NCBI RefSeq assembly: GCF_030272615.1
Contig: NC_081411.1
Span: 211,996,744 to 212,060,743 of the forward strand
DNA from: Cryptomeria japonica
Lineage: Eukaryota > Streptophyta > Pinopsida > Cupressales > Cupressaceae
Direction: 5' to 3'
DNA length: 64,000 nt
Shown one piece after another: positions 12,286 through 22,402 of this stretch. Every line of letters begins with the position of its first letter. The first letter of the stretch is position 1. Both the position numbers and the translations under genes were made by a program. The notes under the pieces were generated by a model. That model had not been told where the DNA came from. It did not search any database and saw only the letters and a list, made by a program, of their open reading frames with translations.

Positions 12286-13864
12286 TTATGATTCTTTACA
12301 TTTCAGATAGTAGATCCAAGTCTTCCTAGAGTAGTCATCAACAAAAATTACATAGTACAAGAATCCCCCTAGAGAGGGTACGGACATAGGTCCACATACA
12401 TCAGAATGAACTAATTCCAAAACTTTGCTAGTTTTCCTAGTACTATTCTGAAATGCACTTTTGGTATTCTTACCTAGGGCACATCCTTTGCATGCCTCTG
12501 AATGATATTGCTTCAACTTAGGTAGACCTGTGACAAGGTTTCCCATAGTTGACAAAGCTCTATAATTCAGATGGCCTAATCTCCTGTGCCACACTCCATT
12601 TGCATTAGTGGCTTCATGGATCAAGGCTAGATTGGGCTCTATGCATAGCTCATACAAATAGCCTTGTCTTTGACCAATGACCTTAGCGTTCTTGATGGAG
12701 GATTTCTTTGGCCAAGCCAACACCTTGTTTTCCATGAAGGTCACTCTATATCCTTGATCTTCTAGTGCTGATATGGAGATTAGATTTCTTCTAATGCCAC
12801 GAACATATAGTATCCCTTCAAGTTGTAATGACATGCCTGTCTTTAGTTTGATGGTGCAGGTTCCAATTCCTCTGACTGGATGTGATGAATCATCTCCGAT
12901 GGTCACTTCCTCATCATCCTCCTCTATCATGGAGTCTAGTACTTCTCTAAAACCGGTGATGTGTTTGGATGAACCACTGTCGATCACCCATGAGTTAGAT
13001 TTGTTTGAAGCATGGCTTGTAAGTGCTAAGTAGAGGACATAGTTCTCGAAGTCATTTTCTCTTTTGGATTTCCTCACTATGGCAAATGTGGCTTGCTTTC
13101 CTTTCTCTGGACATTTTCCAACATAGTGTCCGAATTTGTCACACCTATAACATTGAACATGTGATAGGTCTGTCTTTGAAGTGTTCATGCCTTGATAAGC
13201 TTTTCTCTTCCTAAATTGCTTCTTCTTGTACTTTTTATTAGTGTTTGTATTTAGGACTTGCAAGTCTTCGTCTATATTCTTCTGTTTTATTCCTACCTTG
13301 TTCAATCTTGATTCTTCTTGTAGACAGTCATCTCTTAATCTTTCAAACTTGGGATATTTAGACCTAGCACTGATGCCTTGGACGAATGTGTTCCATCCAC
13401 TAGGCAACCCATCTAGAGCAATGAGTGTTAACTCTTTGCTTTGGATCTCGTATCCAAGGGAAGCTAAGTCATCTCTTAGGCTTGATATCCGCATAAAGTA
13501 GGAGTTAATTGTCTCCCCTTTGTTCATACTGATATGATTGATCTCTCGTTTCAATACCAGAGTACGACTTGCATTTGATATCTCAAATGTCCTTTCGAGT
13601 GCCTTGAACATTTTATAAGCCGTCTCATACTTTTTAATGATGGGCATTATGTTATTTCTTACCCCATCCACTATTATTTTTAATCGCCTTTTCATTTCCC
13701 TCAATCCATGTTGATTTGTCAGGTTTATCTTCTCGGTGTGCGTTATCAGTTTGAACATATGAATCAACTTTGTTTTATATCAAAATCATTTTGATTCTAA
13801 ACTTCCAAGCTGAAAAATCTTCGCTACCTCCGAGTCTATCTTCGAATCTAATAGCGTTGGCCAT
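12286..13864 (-). pseudogene. Copia gag, protease and integrase N-terminal part
   Basis: The likely gag start is ATG at 13862-13864, 76 bp from the priming site; this N-terminal segment meets a TAA and a frameshift near 13680-13780 before the long open frame (13767-12286). In that frame: gag helices, zinc knuckle CYRCDKFGHYVGKC (residues 206-219), protease WVIDSGSSKHITG with Asp263, the integrase HHCC finger (HRRLGH near 394, CKGC 426-429) and the first catalytic Asp of integrase (Asp456, HSDVCGP). It ends at TAA 12286-12288. Confidence 0.93.
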
Positions 13865-13939
13865 TTTAGAAATGTGATGTAGTTTATAACTTTGTCCTTG
13901 AATTTATCAAAATCGAATAGCCTTAGATTCGATTACCAT

Positions 13940-13952
13940 GGCTCTGATACCA
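13940..13952 (-). other. Copia primer-binding site, initiator Met-tRNA type
   Basis: On the minus strand TGGTATCAGAGCC follows the 5-prime LTR with no gap. It is complementary to the 3-prime end of plant initiator tRNA-Met, the usual Copia primer. Confidence 0.95.
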
Positions 13953-14668
13953 TGTAAAGTATATTCAATTTCTATTGAAGAACAAGTTAAATACTAGCAA
14001 TGCTATGTGATTGCAATTTATAATTTTGTGTCTAACAATTCTGATTTATTTATGTGCAAACTGAGGGAGAGAGATAATTTTAATATTTTTCTCTGTCTTC
14101 TCCAAATGAATTCAATTGGTATATATATCATTTAGGCAACCAGTCAATAGGTGTATTGACCCGTCATGCCTTTTAGGCATGACCGATCAATGCACCCATT
14201 GATCGGTGCCTTTTCAATATACTTTTGTTTTATCTCTTAACACAATGCTATTTACATAATGGATCGGTTCACATATAACCCCAATAAACATATTGCATAT
14301 CATAATTTGGATCGGTGCCTTAATGCACCCGATAACCAAAGTGCACATTGTCTATTTGAATCGGTGCATATTTCATTAATTAACTAAAGTGTTTTAGCAA
14401 GCAATGAAGCGGTGCTTGTTTACACCCGATAGCAAATATTGTATCGGTGCTTTATTAACAACAGCATTTAGTTGAGGTTCGATGCACATAATATGTTACC
14501 GGGTTTTAACAACCCGATAACATATCAATATATATTATAGCAATCGAATGAATACCATTATTTTATAGCAATTTATCATGTTTCAAATCAGTAAGCAAAA
14601 TATAAATGATAACAGACATATACGAGTATTTGGTTTACTTATCTTGCAGGAGCTACAATGCATTAACA
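13953..14668 (-). repeat. Copia 5-prime LTR
   Basis: 716 bp, partner of 8467-9180. On the minus strand it runs TGTTAATGC... to ...ACTTTACA and is followed by the priming site. Confidence 0.95.
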
Positions 14669-14764
14669 AGGGTCAGGAGCGAATTTCCGTATCTAGACTT
14701 AATTTTTCATCCTTTCAATCCCAATCTTCATTGCAAGGTAAAATTTCATCATTCTTCACCTCAG

Positions 14765-15533
14765 ATACCGGTTCTCCCCTATTTTGGCTGGGTCCTGGTC
14801 CTGGTCCGTGCCCGGTCCTGGTCCTGGTCCGGTTCGCTCTGGGTCCCACCCGGGTCCTGCCCAGGCGGCTGGGTTCCCTGTGGGTCCTGCCATGCAGGAT
14901 CCACAGGGAACCCAGCTGCCTGGGCAGGACCCGGGTGGGACCCAGGGCGAACCCAGGAGGACCCGGGTGAACCCAAGCCCGTGGGTTCCCAAAAACGGGG
15001 CCCACGGGTTAGCAAGCATTTAAAAACAATAAAAAAACAATATTTTTAATCATATTCATAATTTGCAAAAAAGATAATATTCAAGTTTCAAGTTTCAAAA
15101 TGTGAAAATGTCATGACACAATAAAGTATAAAGTTAAACATTCAAATTACAAGCCATCTATGGGATTTAAATTCCATATTCATCTTCATCTGAAGCATCC
15201 AACCCAACCCATTAATTCAGAATATTTATTGGCATTGGCAATTATGGATTTATGATTTATTGATTTATGATTTATCTGTTATCATCTATGTATCATTGTA
15301 TGGGAAAGTTACATTGTATGTTTGATGTTTCATATTTGTATGTTTGAACTGTGAACATATATAATTTTGATGTTTGAAGTTTGAACATATATATATATAT
15401 TAAAAAAAATTAAAATATATATATATATATATGTACGGACGAACCCGTACCCGTACCCAAATTTTATTTTTTTTTGCCGAATCCGCGAACCCGTACCCGA
15501 ATCCGAACCCGAATCCGAACCGGAACCGGTAAC
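14765..15533. mobile_element. Candidate hAT-like non-autonomous DNA transposon
   Basis: A GC-rich block interrupts the hairpin array. It begins TACCGGTTC and ends GAACCGGTA, inverted copies of each other. Subterminal DNA is filled with GGTCCTGGTCC on the left and GAACCCGTACCC/GAATCCG on the right, the kind of repeated subterminal word seen in hAT elements. The interior is AT-rich with an (AT)n run near 15370-15430. I could not find a convincing 8-bp target duplication. Reading frames here are by-products of the GC palindrome, not genes. Confidence 0.5.
14831..14953. repeat. Near-perfect inverted repeat with 60-bp arms
   Basis: Arms 14831-14890 and 14894-14953 pair with about three mismatches around a 3-bp centre (CAT, 14891-14893). 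The arms contain GGGTCCCACCCGGGTCCTGC. Such a structure can extrude as a cruciform or fold as a long RNA hairpin. It lies in the GC-rich insertion. Confidence 0.85.
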
Positions 15534-17181
15534 TTAGTTCTTCACTCAAGGAACAAGGTTTTAAGCCCAAGCAAGGTTAAAAAATGGTTTGTAAGGAATT
15601 TCGCTCTGGACCCTTTGGAAGGGTCAAGAGCGAAATTCACCTTCTAGGCTAAAATCCTTCACATTCACACATATCATCACTTCAATACTAGAATGTAGGT
15701 CCAAACAAAGAAGGAAATGAGGTTTATGGGAAATTTCGCTCTGGACCCTTTGGAAGGGTCAAGAGCGAAATTTCCATTCCTGGACAAAATCCTCACTCTT
15801 CAATGCTTTCAAACATCCCCCAAGGCAAGAACACATCAATTCACCTTCCAACATGCCTTAGAGATCAACACTTAGCCAAAATTAGGAAGGAAATGAGGGT
15901 TATGACGATTTTCGCTCTGGACCCTTTGGAATGGTCAGGAGCGAAAATCATGTTTTGGGCTTGATTACTCATCTTTCCTTCTTCAATCTTCTCTGGGGGG
16001 CAAACATAGACTACTCTCCTTGCATCTCCGTCTTGGTCCTGACTTTGGCTAAAGGGAAAATGAGTGTTTTCAAGAATTTCACTTTGGACCCTTTGGAAGG
16101 GTCAGGAGCGAAATTCACCTTTTAGGCTAAAATCCTTCATCTATTCCACCTCAAGTCACTCCCTAAGGCTAGAACATGTCAAACAATTCCATACATGCCT
16201 TAGAAACTAGGAAATTGTTTTGGACAAAGAAGAAATTGAGGTGAATAAGTATTTTCGCTCTGGACCCTTTGAAAGGGTCAAGAGCGAAATCCTCACTCTT
16301 GGCTAGTTTCTCGCTTTCTTTCATCTCATTCTCCTCCAAACTTGATCAATTCAACTTTCTTTCATCCCAATCAAAACAATCCACCATCCAACTGGCTCTA
16401 GGCGAGTTTAAACTAGGTTTTTAAGGCCAAAAGAAGGCAAAATGGAGGATTTCGCTCTGGACCCTTTGGAAGGGTCAGTAGCGAAATTCTCCTCCCAAGT
16501 TGATTTTCATCATCCCAAGGTCTAAAACCTCTTCTCTAAGGCAAACATGCATCAAACTTTCTCAACTTCGCCTCAAAAGTTAAAAAACTTGATCACATCA
16601 AGACTAAACTGGAGAAAAGGTAGATTTCGCTCTGGACCCTTTGGAAGGGTCAGGAGCGAAATCCATGCCTTAGGTCAAAATCTTCATCTTTTCATGCTTT
16701 CAACCACCTCTTAGGCAAGAACATATCAAAAACCTTCACCACATGCCTAAGGAACAAGACTTTTAGTGCAAACTAGGAGAAAAAGGGTGCCTTCTTGGAA
16801 TTTCGCTTTGGACCCTTTGGAAGGGTCAAGAGCGAAATTCTTCCTTGGGCTCAAATCCTGACTTCATTTTCACATTTCTTCACTCCAAATAAGTGTTTTG
16901 CCTTCACAAATGCCTAGGAAGGAGCTAGTTCATGACTTTGGGCAATGTAGAGTGTCTTACAAAGGAATTCGCTCTGGACCCTTTGGAAGGGTCAAGAGCG
17001 AAATTCCTATTCTAGGCTTGATTTACTTTGGAATTGAGCTGACTTTGGCCTAGACTCACGCCTTGATGCATATCCTTCCATATCCTTGCCCATTCGTTCA
17101 ACCACTCTTTGACTTAGGTGAGAACCTGAGTGCTTGGTGAATTTTCGCTATGGACCCTTTGGAAGGGTCAGGAGCGAAATT

Positions 17182-17589
17182 TGACATTTTAGCCTCTCCA
17201 TCAGGATTCATTTATGGAATATAACATTTAAGTATCTTTCTTCTCACTTATACTTTAAGTTATATTCCATATATACTATCAGGATGTTTGAGAGTGGTTT
17301 CGCATTTGAAGATCAGGATGACATTCCAGACTTCATCACTCACCAACTTGACCTAGCTCAGGCCTTCAAGGATGATACTCACTCACCAAGCAAGACACAA
17401 TTCGCAACAAGAGCAAAACCAGGCCCTAAGGAAGACTCTCAAAGAAACCCTAATTCTGGGGCCCCGTGGACTCACCCTGGCTCAAGCAAAGCCTGCCATC
17501 CTAGTGATCCCTCTGGCAACACTCAGCATGCAAAGGCTAACAGACAAACCCTAAAAACCAAGAAAGCAAACCCCAGAAAGCAAAAAAAG
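17182..17589. other. Segment between array and terminus of T0
   Basis: About 400 bp. A plus-strand reading frame (17284-17592) is open but lies antisense to the unit and resembles no family. The minus strand has GGGTTTG and TTTTTAGGGTTTG words also seen after the terminus of T1. Confidence 0.4.
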
Positions 17590-17636
17590 TAGGGATCCCC
17601 ATTTGCAATAGGGCGATGTGTGAATACGTCACAACA
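17590..17636 (-). repeat. Conserved 5-prime terminus of T0
   Basis: Minus strand: TGTTGTGACGTATTCACACA, CGCCC, then the hairpin CCTATT/AATGGGG and ATCCC. Compare 1311-1356, 18105-18150, 44195-44241 and 62388-62435. Confidence 0.75.
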
Positions 17637-18104
17637 CATCCCCATCCCGGAAACTCGGGTTAACATAGCTTTTCATTGATTATTCAGGCAAACTCCATTT
17701 TTAGACTTGTATTTAGTAGCGGACATTACACAACCATCGAAGGTTAGACTGAAAAGCTACAGCGATATTAACTCTAGTTGTGCGATTACACATTCTGTTT
17801 CGTATAATGCATATGTAATCCTGCTAATAAATGCACTTTCCAGAATTAATATATTGCATGCTTCCAAATGTTCAAATCGCATAATGTCACTACATATATA
17901 TATATATACACTTCATATATATGTCAAATTATATGTTACTGATAATACTATTTATACATGTTCTGAGCAAGGATCTGATTATTAACATTTTGTAATTGAC
18001 TGAGACTCATATATTTGCTTAAAATCTGAGTGCATCTTAGCGATGATAGAAAGTGGAGAGGTTATCAATACGGGGAACGGTGTTGGGGTCACCCCTTAGC
18101 ACGT
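17637..18104. other. Spacer between the head-to-head T-units
   Basis: 468 bp between two oppositely facing 5-prime termini. It begins CATCCCCATCCCGG, like the flank at 50068, and is otherwise AT-rich with a (TA)n run near 17896-17930. I interpret it as part of host repeat D. No gene is seen. Confidence 0.4.
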
Positions 18105-18151
18105 TGTTGTGACCATTTCACACATCGCCCTATTAGAATGGGGACCCCCTC
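18105..18151 (+). repeat. Conserved 5-prime terminus of T1
   Basis: TGTTGTGACCATTTCACACA, CGCCC, CTATT/AATGGGG hairpin, then GACCCCC. Followed by CTTTTTG and GGGTTTTG words as in T0. Confidence 0.75.
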
Positions 18152-18567
18152 TTTTTGCTTTGGGTTTTGCTTTATCTTTGCTTGTTTTTCTCTCTACATT
18201 TTAGGGTTTTGAGTGAGTGAGTGGTTTGCCTAGGTTGGCTAGATTAGAGCTAAACCTTGGAAGCTCGTTTTAGGGTTTCTTTCAAGCTAAGTCTAGTCTT
18301 GTTTTGGGAGGTTGTTAGTCATCTGCCTGTAGCCTCAAGATTGCTATAATGAAGCATGCCTTTTAGGGGAGTCAAGTTGGTTAGATCAGGGGATAGGGAG
18401 AATAGGTCTCAGGTCAGGTCTAGATTGAAAGAGGGTTGTCTTGTCAGGGTCCTGTTTGTTTCCCCGTCTAAGTCAGCTGGACAGAGCCAGTGAAGAAAAG
18501 GAGTTGGTTTGATAAGTTTGATGGAGGATGAAGCGAATCAAGGTAACATCTAGCCTGGAAATGTCAA

Positions 18568-21352
18568 AATCGCTCCTGACCCTTCCAGAGGGTCCAGGGC
18601 AAAAATCCTTGTAGACCTCCTTTTCTTCTCATTTTTGACTGAATGATGCTTTCTAGGGCATGTTTGGAGGTGAATTGATATAATCTTGCCTGGAGATGGA
18701 TTTGATTGATTTTTGAAGAACAAGATGATGCCTGAAAGAGGATTTTCGCTCCTGACCCTTCCAAAGGGTCCAGCGCGAATTTCATCCTAAACACTATTTC
18801 TTGCCTTGGATAGACTTGCAATCCTGTTCCTAGCTTAGAAAATGATCTAACTTTGCCTTATGAGGTGGTTTGAAACTTGAAGACTGAGCAATTTGGCCTG
18901 GAATGGAGATTTCGCTCTTGACCCTTCCAGAGGGTCCAGAGCGAAAATCTTATTAAAGCTTATTTCTTCCTAACTTTGGCTAACTTTTCATGTGCAGGGT
19001 CTCTTGGAATGAAGATTGGACATCATTTGATACCTTTGAGGATTTGGAAGCGTGCAAAATGAAGAATTTTGGACAAGAAGGGAAATTTCGCTCCTGACCC
19101 TTCCAAAGGGTCCAGAGCGAAATTCCCAAAAGCTCTTGTTGTGCAGTGGAGAAGGTCAATTTTTTGGCATGAATGAAACAAGGACAACTTGCTTTTGCCT
19201 CTTGAAGATGTTTTAACTTGGATAAATGAAGTATTTTGCCCAAAAGGAGAATTTTCGCTCCTGACCCTTCCAAAGGGTCCAAGGCAAAAATTCCTCAATC
19301 ATCTATTTTTCTTGCAAAATCAAGTCACTTTTTGGTTTTTATGGCTTGGATGAGAGAGGAGTAGTGTTTTCTTCCTTTGAGAGGTGAATTCAACTTGAAC
19401 TGATGATGGAATAGGCCTAAAACCTAAAAATTGCTCCTGACCCTTCCAAAGGGTCCAAAGCGAAAATTTCTATAGAAGGCATTTCTTGTCTTGCTTGGTC
19501 AAATTGAGGTGTCAAAGGCATGAAAAAGGGAAGAGAGAGCATGTTGAAACCCTTAGGCATGTTTAGAAGTCATGAAAATGAAGGTTTCTGGCCAGGAAAG
19601 GCAATTTTGCTCCTGACCCTTCCAAAGGGTCCAGAGCGAAATTCCTTATAAACCCATTTTTTAGCCTTTCTTGGATATGAAACCTTAATCCTAGCATGAT
19701 GAAACATGAAATCCCACTTGGCAAAGAAGTTTCAAGGTGAAAAACTGAAGATTGTTTGTCAAGATTGTAATTTTCGCTCTTCACCCTTTCAAAGGGTCCA
19801 GAGCGAATTTTCTCAAAATCACCTTTTGCTATCAAATTTTGCTAAGTTAAGTATGGGATAAGGTGAAAAATAGAAGGAATTGCCCTTGGGAATGACTTGA
19901 AGTGATAAGAAATCATTAAAAAGTGAATGAATTGAGCCAAATGGTGAATTTCGCTCCTGACCCTTCCAAAGGGTCCAAAGCGAAATTCCTAAAAACACCT
20001 CTTTTCTTTGCAAGGTCAAGACAACTCTTTGGTTTTTATGGCTTGAATAGGTGTGAGGAAGCATGTTTCTACCTTTTGAGGATGATTGAGGTTAAAAAGA
20101 TGAAGGAATTGACCCTAGAACATGATTTTCGCTCCTAACCCTTCCAAAGGGTCCAGAGCAAAAATCCTCAAAAGTCATCTTTTTTTCAAAATTTAGGCAA
20201 AGCTAAACTTAGACAAGGGTGTGAGAGGACTTTTGAAATGCCTTAGAGTTGAATTGGATTGCCAAGAATGCAAGTTTTGATGCCTAGACAGAAATTTGCT
20301 CCTGACCCTTCCAAAGGGTCCAAGGCGAAATTTCCAAATCCTCCTATTTTCCTTGCAGTTCAAGATAAGATTTTGGTTTTCAGGACTCAAAGAGGAGTAA
20401 GGCATGATGTTCTATGCCTTGGAAATGATTTGAAGTTGAAAGGATGAAGGAATTGCCCTAAAACCTAAAAATCGCTCCTAACCCTTCCAAAGGGTCCAAG
20501 GCGAAAATCCTAAAACCAATGAGTTCCTTTCAAGTTTGTGCTAAGATACGGCTAAACCAAGGGAGAAAAAGGCCTTGAGACCACCTTTGAGTGGATGTTT
20601 GTTCCAAAAAATGATGATTCTAGGTCAGAAGAAGATTTTCGCTCCTGAACCTTCCAAAGGTTCCAGGCCAAAAATCTCAAAATTCCCTATTTTGCCTTGC
20701 AAGAACAAACCAGGCTTGGGTGGAGTGAATGAAGAAGACCATTGCCTAACATTGAGTGGAGGATTCAAGACAAAATGATGAAGGAGTAAGCCTAAGCAAG
20801 GAAAATCACTCCTGACCCTTCCAAATGGTCTAGGGCGAAAAACACTAAAGTCACCTTTTCCTCCAAAATTCAAGTAAAACTAAGCCTGGACTTCAGTGAA
20901 AGAACCCATTTGGAATGCATTGGAGAGGTTTTTGACCTTCAAAAATAAGAATTTTGAGCTCAGGAGAGAATTTCGTTCCTAACCCTTCTAGAGGGTCTAG
21001 AGCGAAATTCCCCAAAATGCAATATTTCCTTCAAAGTTTTGATGAGCTAGCCCAGTGATGGAGATAAATGAATCCTGGAGATTGCCTTGGACGAGTTTAA
21101 TGATCAAACTAAGGTGAATTTTGGCCTAAAATGTAAAAATCGCTCCTGACCCTTCCAGAGGGTCCAAGGCGGAATTCACATTTTCACCTAATTTCCTCAT
21201 GTGAAAGACTAAAAATTGAAATGCGAGACTTTGATTAGGTCAAAACAAACATGAACTCGCCTTCCGGGAGATTTTGGAGTGAAGGGAATGAGGTATTCAA
21301 GACCTAATTTGAAAAATCGCTCCTGACCCTTCCAAAGGGTCCAAGGCGAAAT
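18568..21352 (-). repeat. Spaced hairpin array of T1 (17 units)
   Basis: The same hairpin as in T0 but reading in the other direction (CGCTCCTGACCCTTCC then AAAGGGTCCAGAGCG). Copies begin near 18568, 18743, 18907, 19083, 19249, 19428, 19603, 19770, 19946, 20126, 20291, 20466, 20634, 20806, 20967, 21137 and 21314. Mean spacing is about 172 bp, with intervals of 161-180. Because T1 also points the other way from T0, the array has the same orientation relative to each unit. The copy at 20634 has paired changes in both inner arms. The spacers also share words such as TTTGGTTTTTATGGCTTG. Confidence 0.88.
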
Positions 21353-21797
21353 CATCAAAAAACCTATCATTCGACCTCGTTTGATTATGTCTAAGGCAAA
21401 TTGCAAGATTGTGAAGACAATTTCATGGAAATTTGCAAAAATAGGTTGTGAAGTTTTTACTCATGAAGTGAGTAAGTCTAGATGAGAGGTTCAAACAAGT
21501 CTTGAAATAATCTAGACCTCCATCACTTTGGACATTTCAATGCCTAAGGAAAAAAGGAAACTTCACTAACCATCAATTAAACCTCAATATTCTCCAATTT
21601 TCGCTAAATTTGCCAAAACTAAGACATTTGGGGGAGCTAGACCAAATTCGCATAATTTAAGGCCTTTATAATTTAATTAATTAATTTTCAAGCCTTAAAA
21701 TAAATGAAAAAAGACACCTTTCAGGTCTTAAAATTAATTTTAAAATTTTTAAAATAAAGGTGAGCACTCAAATACATTTATTTGCTTTTACAAGCAA
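21353..21797. other. AT-rich segment before the T1 promoter
   Basis: No gene. It includes TTTTCGCTAAATTTGCC words related to the array and long A/T runs. The same place in T2 is 60560-60600, much shorter. Confidence 0.35.
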
Positions 21798-21900
21798 GTC
21801 GGCCCCCTTTTAAAAGGGATTTTATCTCATTTTATTACTAATTTGTTAGGTCGGCCTCATGGTTAATTAGGGTGAGCGCCCTATATAAGAGAGGAGTGTT
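21798..21900 (+). promoter_or_regulatory. Promoter of the PMD-type gene with two GCCGAC cores
   Basis: TATATAA lies at 21882-21888 after CGCCC. The hexamer GTCGGC (GCCGAC on the other strand) occurs at 21798-21803 and 21850-21855, each within a (A/G)GTCGGCC context. RCCGAC is the known core of the DRE/CRT site bound by DREB/CBF factors in cold and drought response. T2 has the same pair of cores upstream of its TATA box. That these sites act is inference. Confidence 0.5.
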
Positions 21901-22402
21901 GTAGCATTTTCAAATCATTCATTCATTCCTTCTTATGCGAATTTGAGGAGCAGATCATAGGAGCGAATTTTTGCTAAATTGGAGGCTAACTTCCAGAATT
22001 TGCTAAGTGGTTGGAGGCTAGTGGAAGGCGAACTTCTTTTGAAGGTTAATCAAGACATAATTCATCCAAAGGGAGATCAAAATTCAATCCTTATCCAGCA
22101 AGATCTGATCAACTTTCTTCCATTTTCCAAGGTTCATAGTTAAGCTTTCAAAGAAGGAGGTATGAAGAATCGAATTTTTGAAGTTTCTATTCAAGACTTA
22201 TTTTTGATTTCATAGCAATCTTTTAAAGTCTAAATCTTGAAAATCTAATTTTCATTCATAATTAATTGGAGAATTTATAATCCTAGATTTATCATGTCAT
22301 TTTCAAATTAATGTTTTGAATTACTCCCTTGAAAGGTCTTAGATCCTATGCTTTAAGATATGATGCTTAAAACTAATTTTAAATTTTTTGTGTAAGCATC
22401 AA

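Larger units (their letters stand above)
8467..14668 (-). mobile_element. Ty1/Copia LTR retrotransposon, nearly complete, inactive
   Basis: A 6,202-bp element with two LTRs (TG...CA ends), a priming site, a purine tract and one gag-pol frame in the order gag, protease, integrase, reverse transcriptase, RNase H, which is the Copia order. The target duplication AGGGT is present at 8462-8466 and 14669-14673. The LTRs differ at about 16 of 714 positions (2.2 percent) plus one 2-bp indel by my count, so the insertion is not very recent. At least five in-frame stops and one frameshift make it defective. It inserted inside one hairpin of the T0 array. Confidence 0.95.
14669..17181 (+). repeat. Spaced hairpin array, second part
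   Basis: After the half hairpin at 14669-14687, ten copies start near 15597, 15731, 15908, 16073, 16250, 16447, 16621, 16797, 16965 and 17141. Arms are TTTCGCTC / GAGCGAAA and GACCCTT / AAGGGTC. Spacing is 134-197 bp, mostly 165-177. The gap between 14687 and 15597 is explained by an insertion (about 14765-15533); removing it leaves about 140 bp, the normal inter-hairpin distance. Confidence 0.85.
5170..17636 (-). mobile_element. T-unit T0, LTR-like, with nested Copia element
   Basis: Reading on the minus strand, the unit starts at 17636 with TGTTGTGACG and ends at 5170 with ...CACATCAACA. The 3-prime 1 kb (5170-6500) matches the ends of T1 and T3. Order in sense: terminal hairpin, spaced hairpin array (17181-14669 and 8466-7227), a short coding remnant with 10-residue repeats, telobox, TATA box, tail. 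Without the Copia element the unit is about 6.3 kb. Flanks are cgtct (5165-5169) and catcc (17637-17641), which differ only by transitions and could be a worn target duplication. TG...CA ends and no second matching end suggest a giant solo LTR; this is inference. Confidence 0.55.

Noticed and set aside
12773-13501. Plus-strand open frames over the Copia gag-protease
   Set aside because: Antisense shadows of the Copia polyprotein.
14578-15049. Several overlapping open frames on both strands
   Set aside because: All derive from the GC-rich palindrome and GGTCC repeats at 14780-14953; no protein features.
7227-21352. CRISPR-like array of repeats and spacers
   Set aside because: Plant nuclear context, unit length of about 172 bp, palindromic repeats, spacers that are themselves related, and no cas genes.
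18564-21406. Many short open frames with a LDPLEGSGAK-type peptide
   Set aside because: This peptide is merely the translated hairpin; frames start and end without relation to the units.
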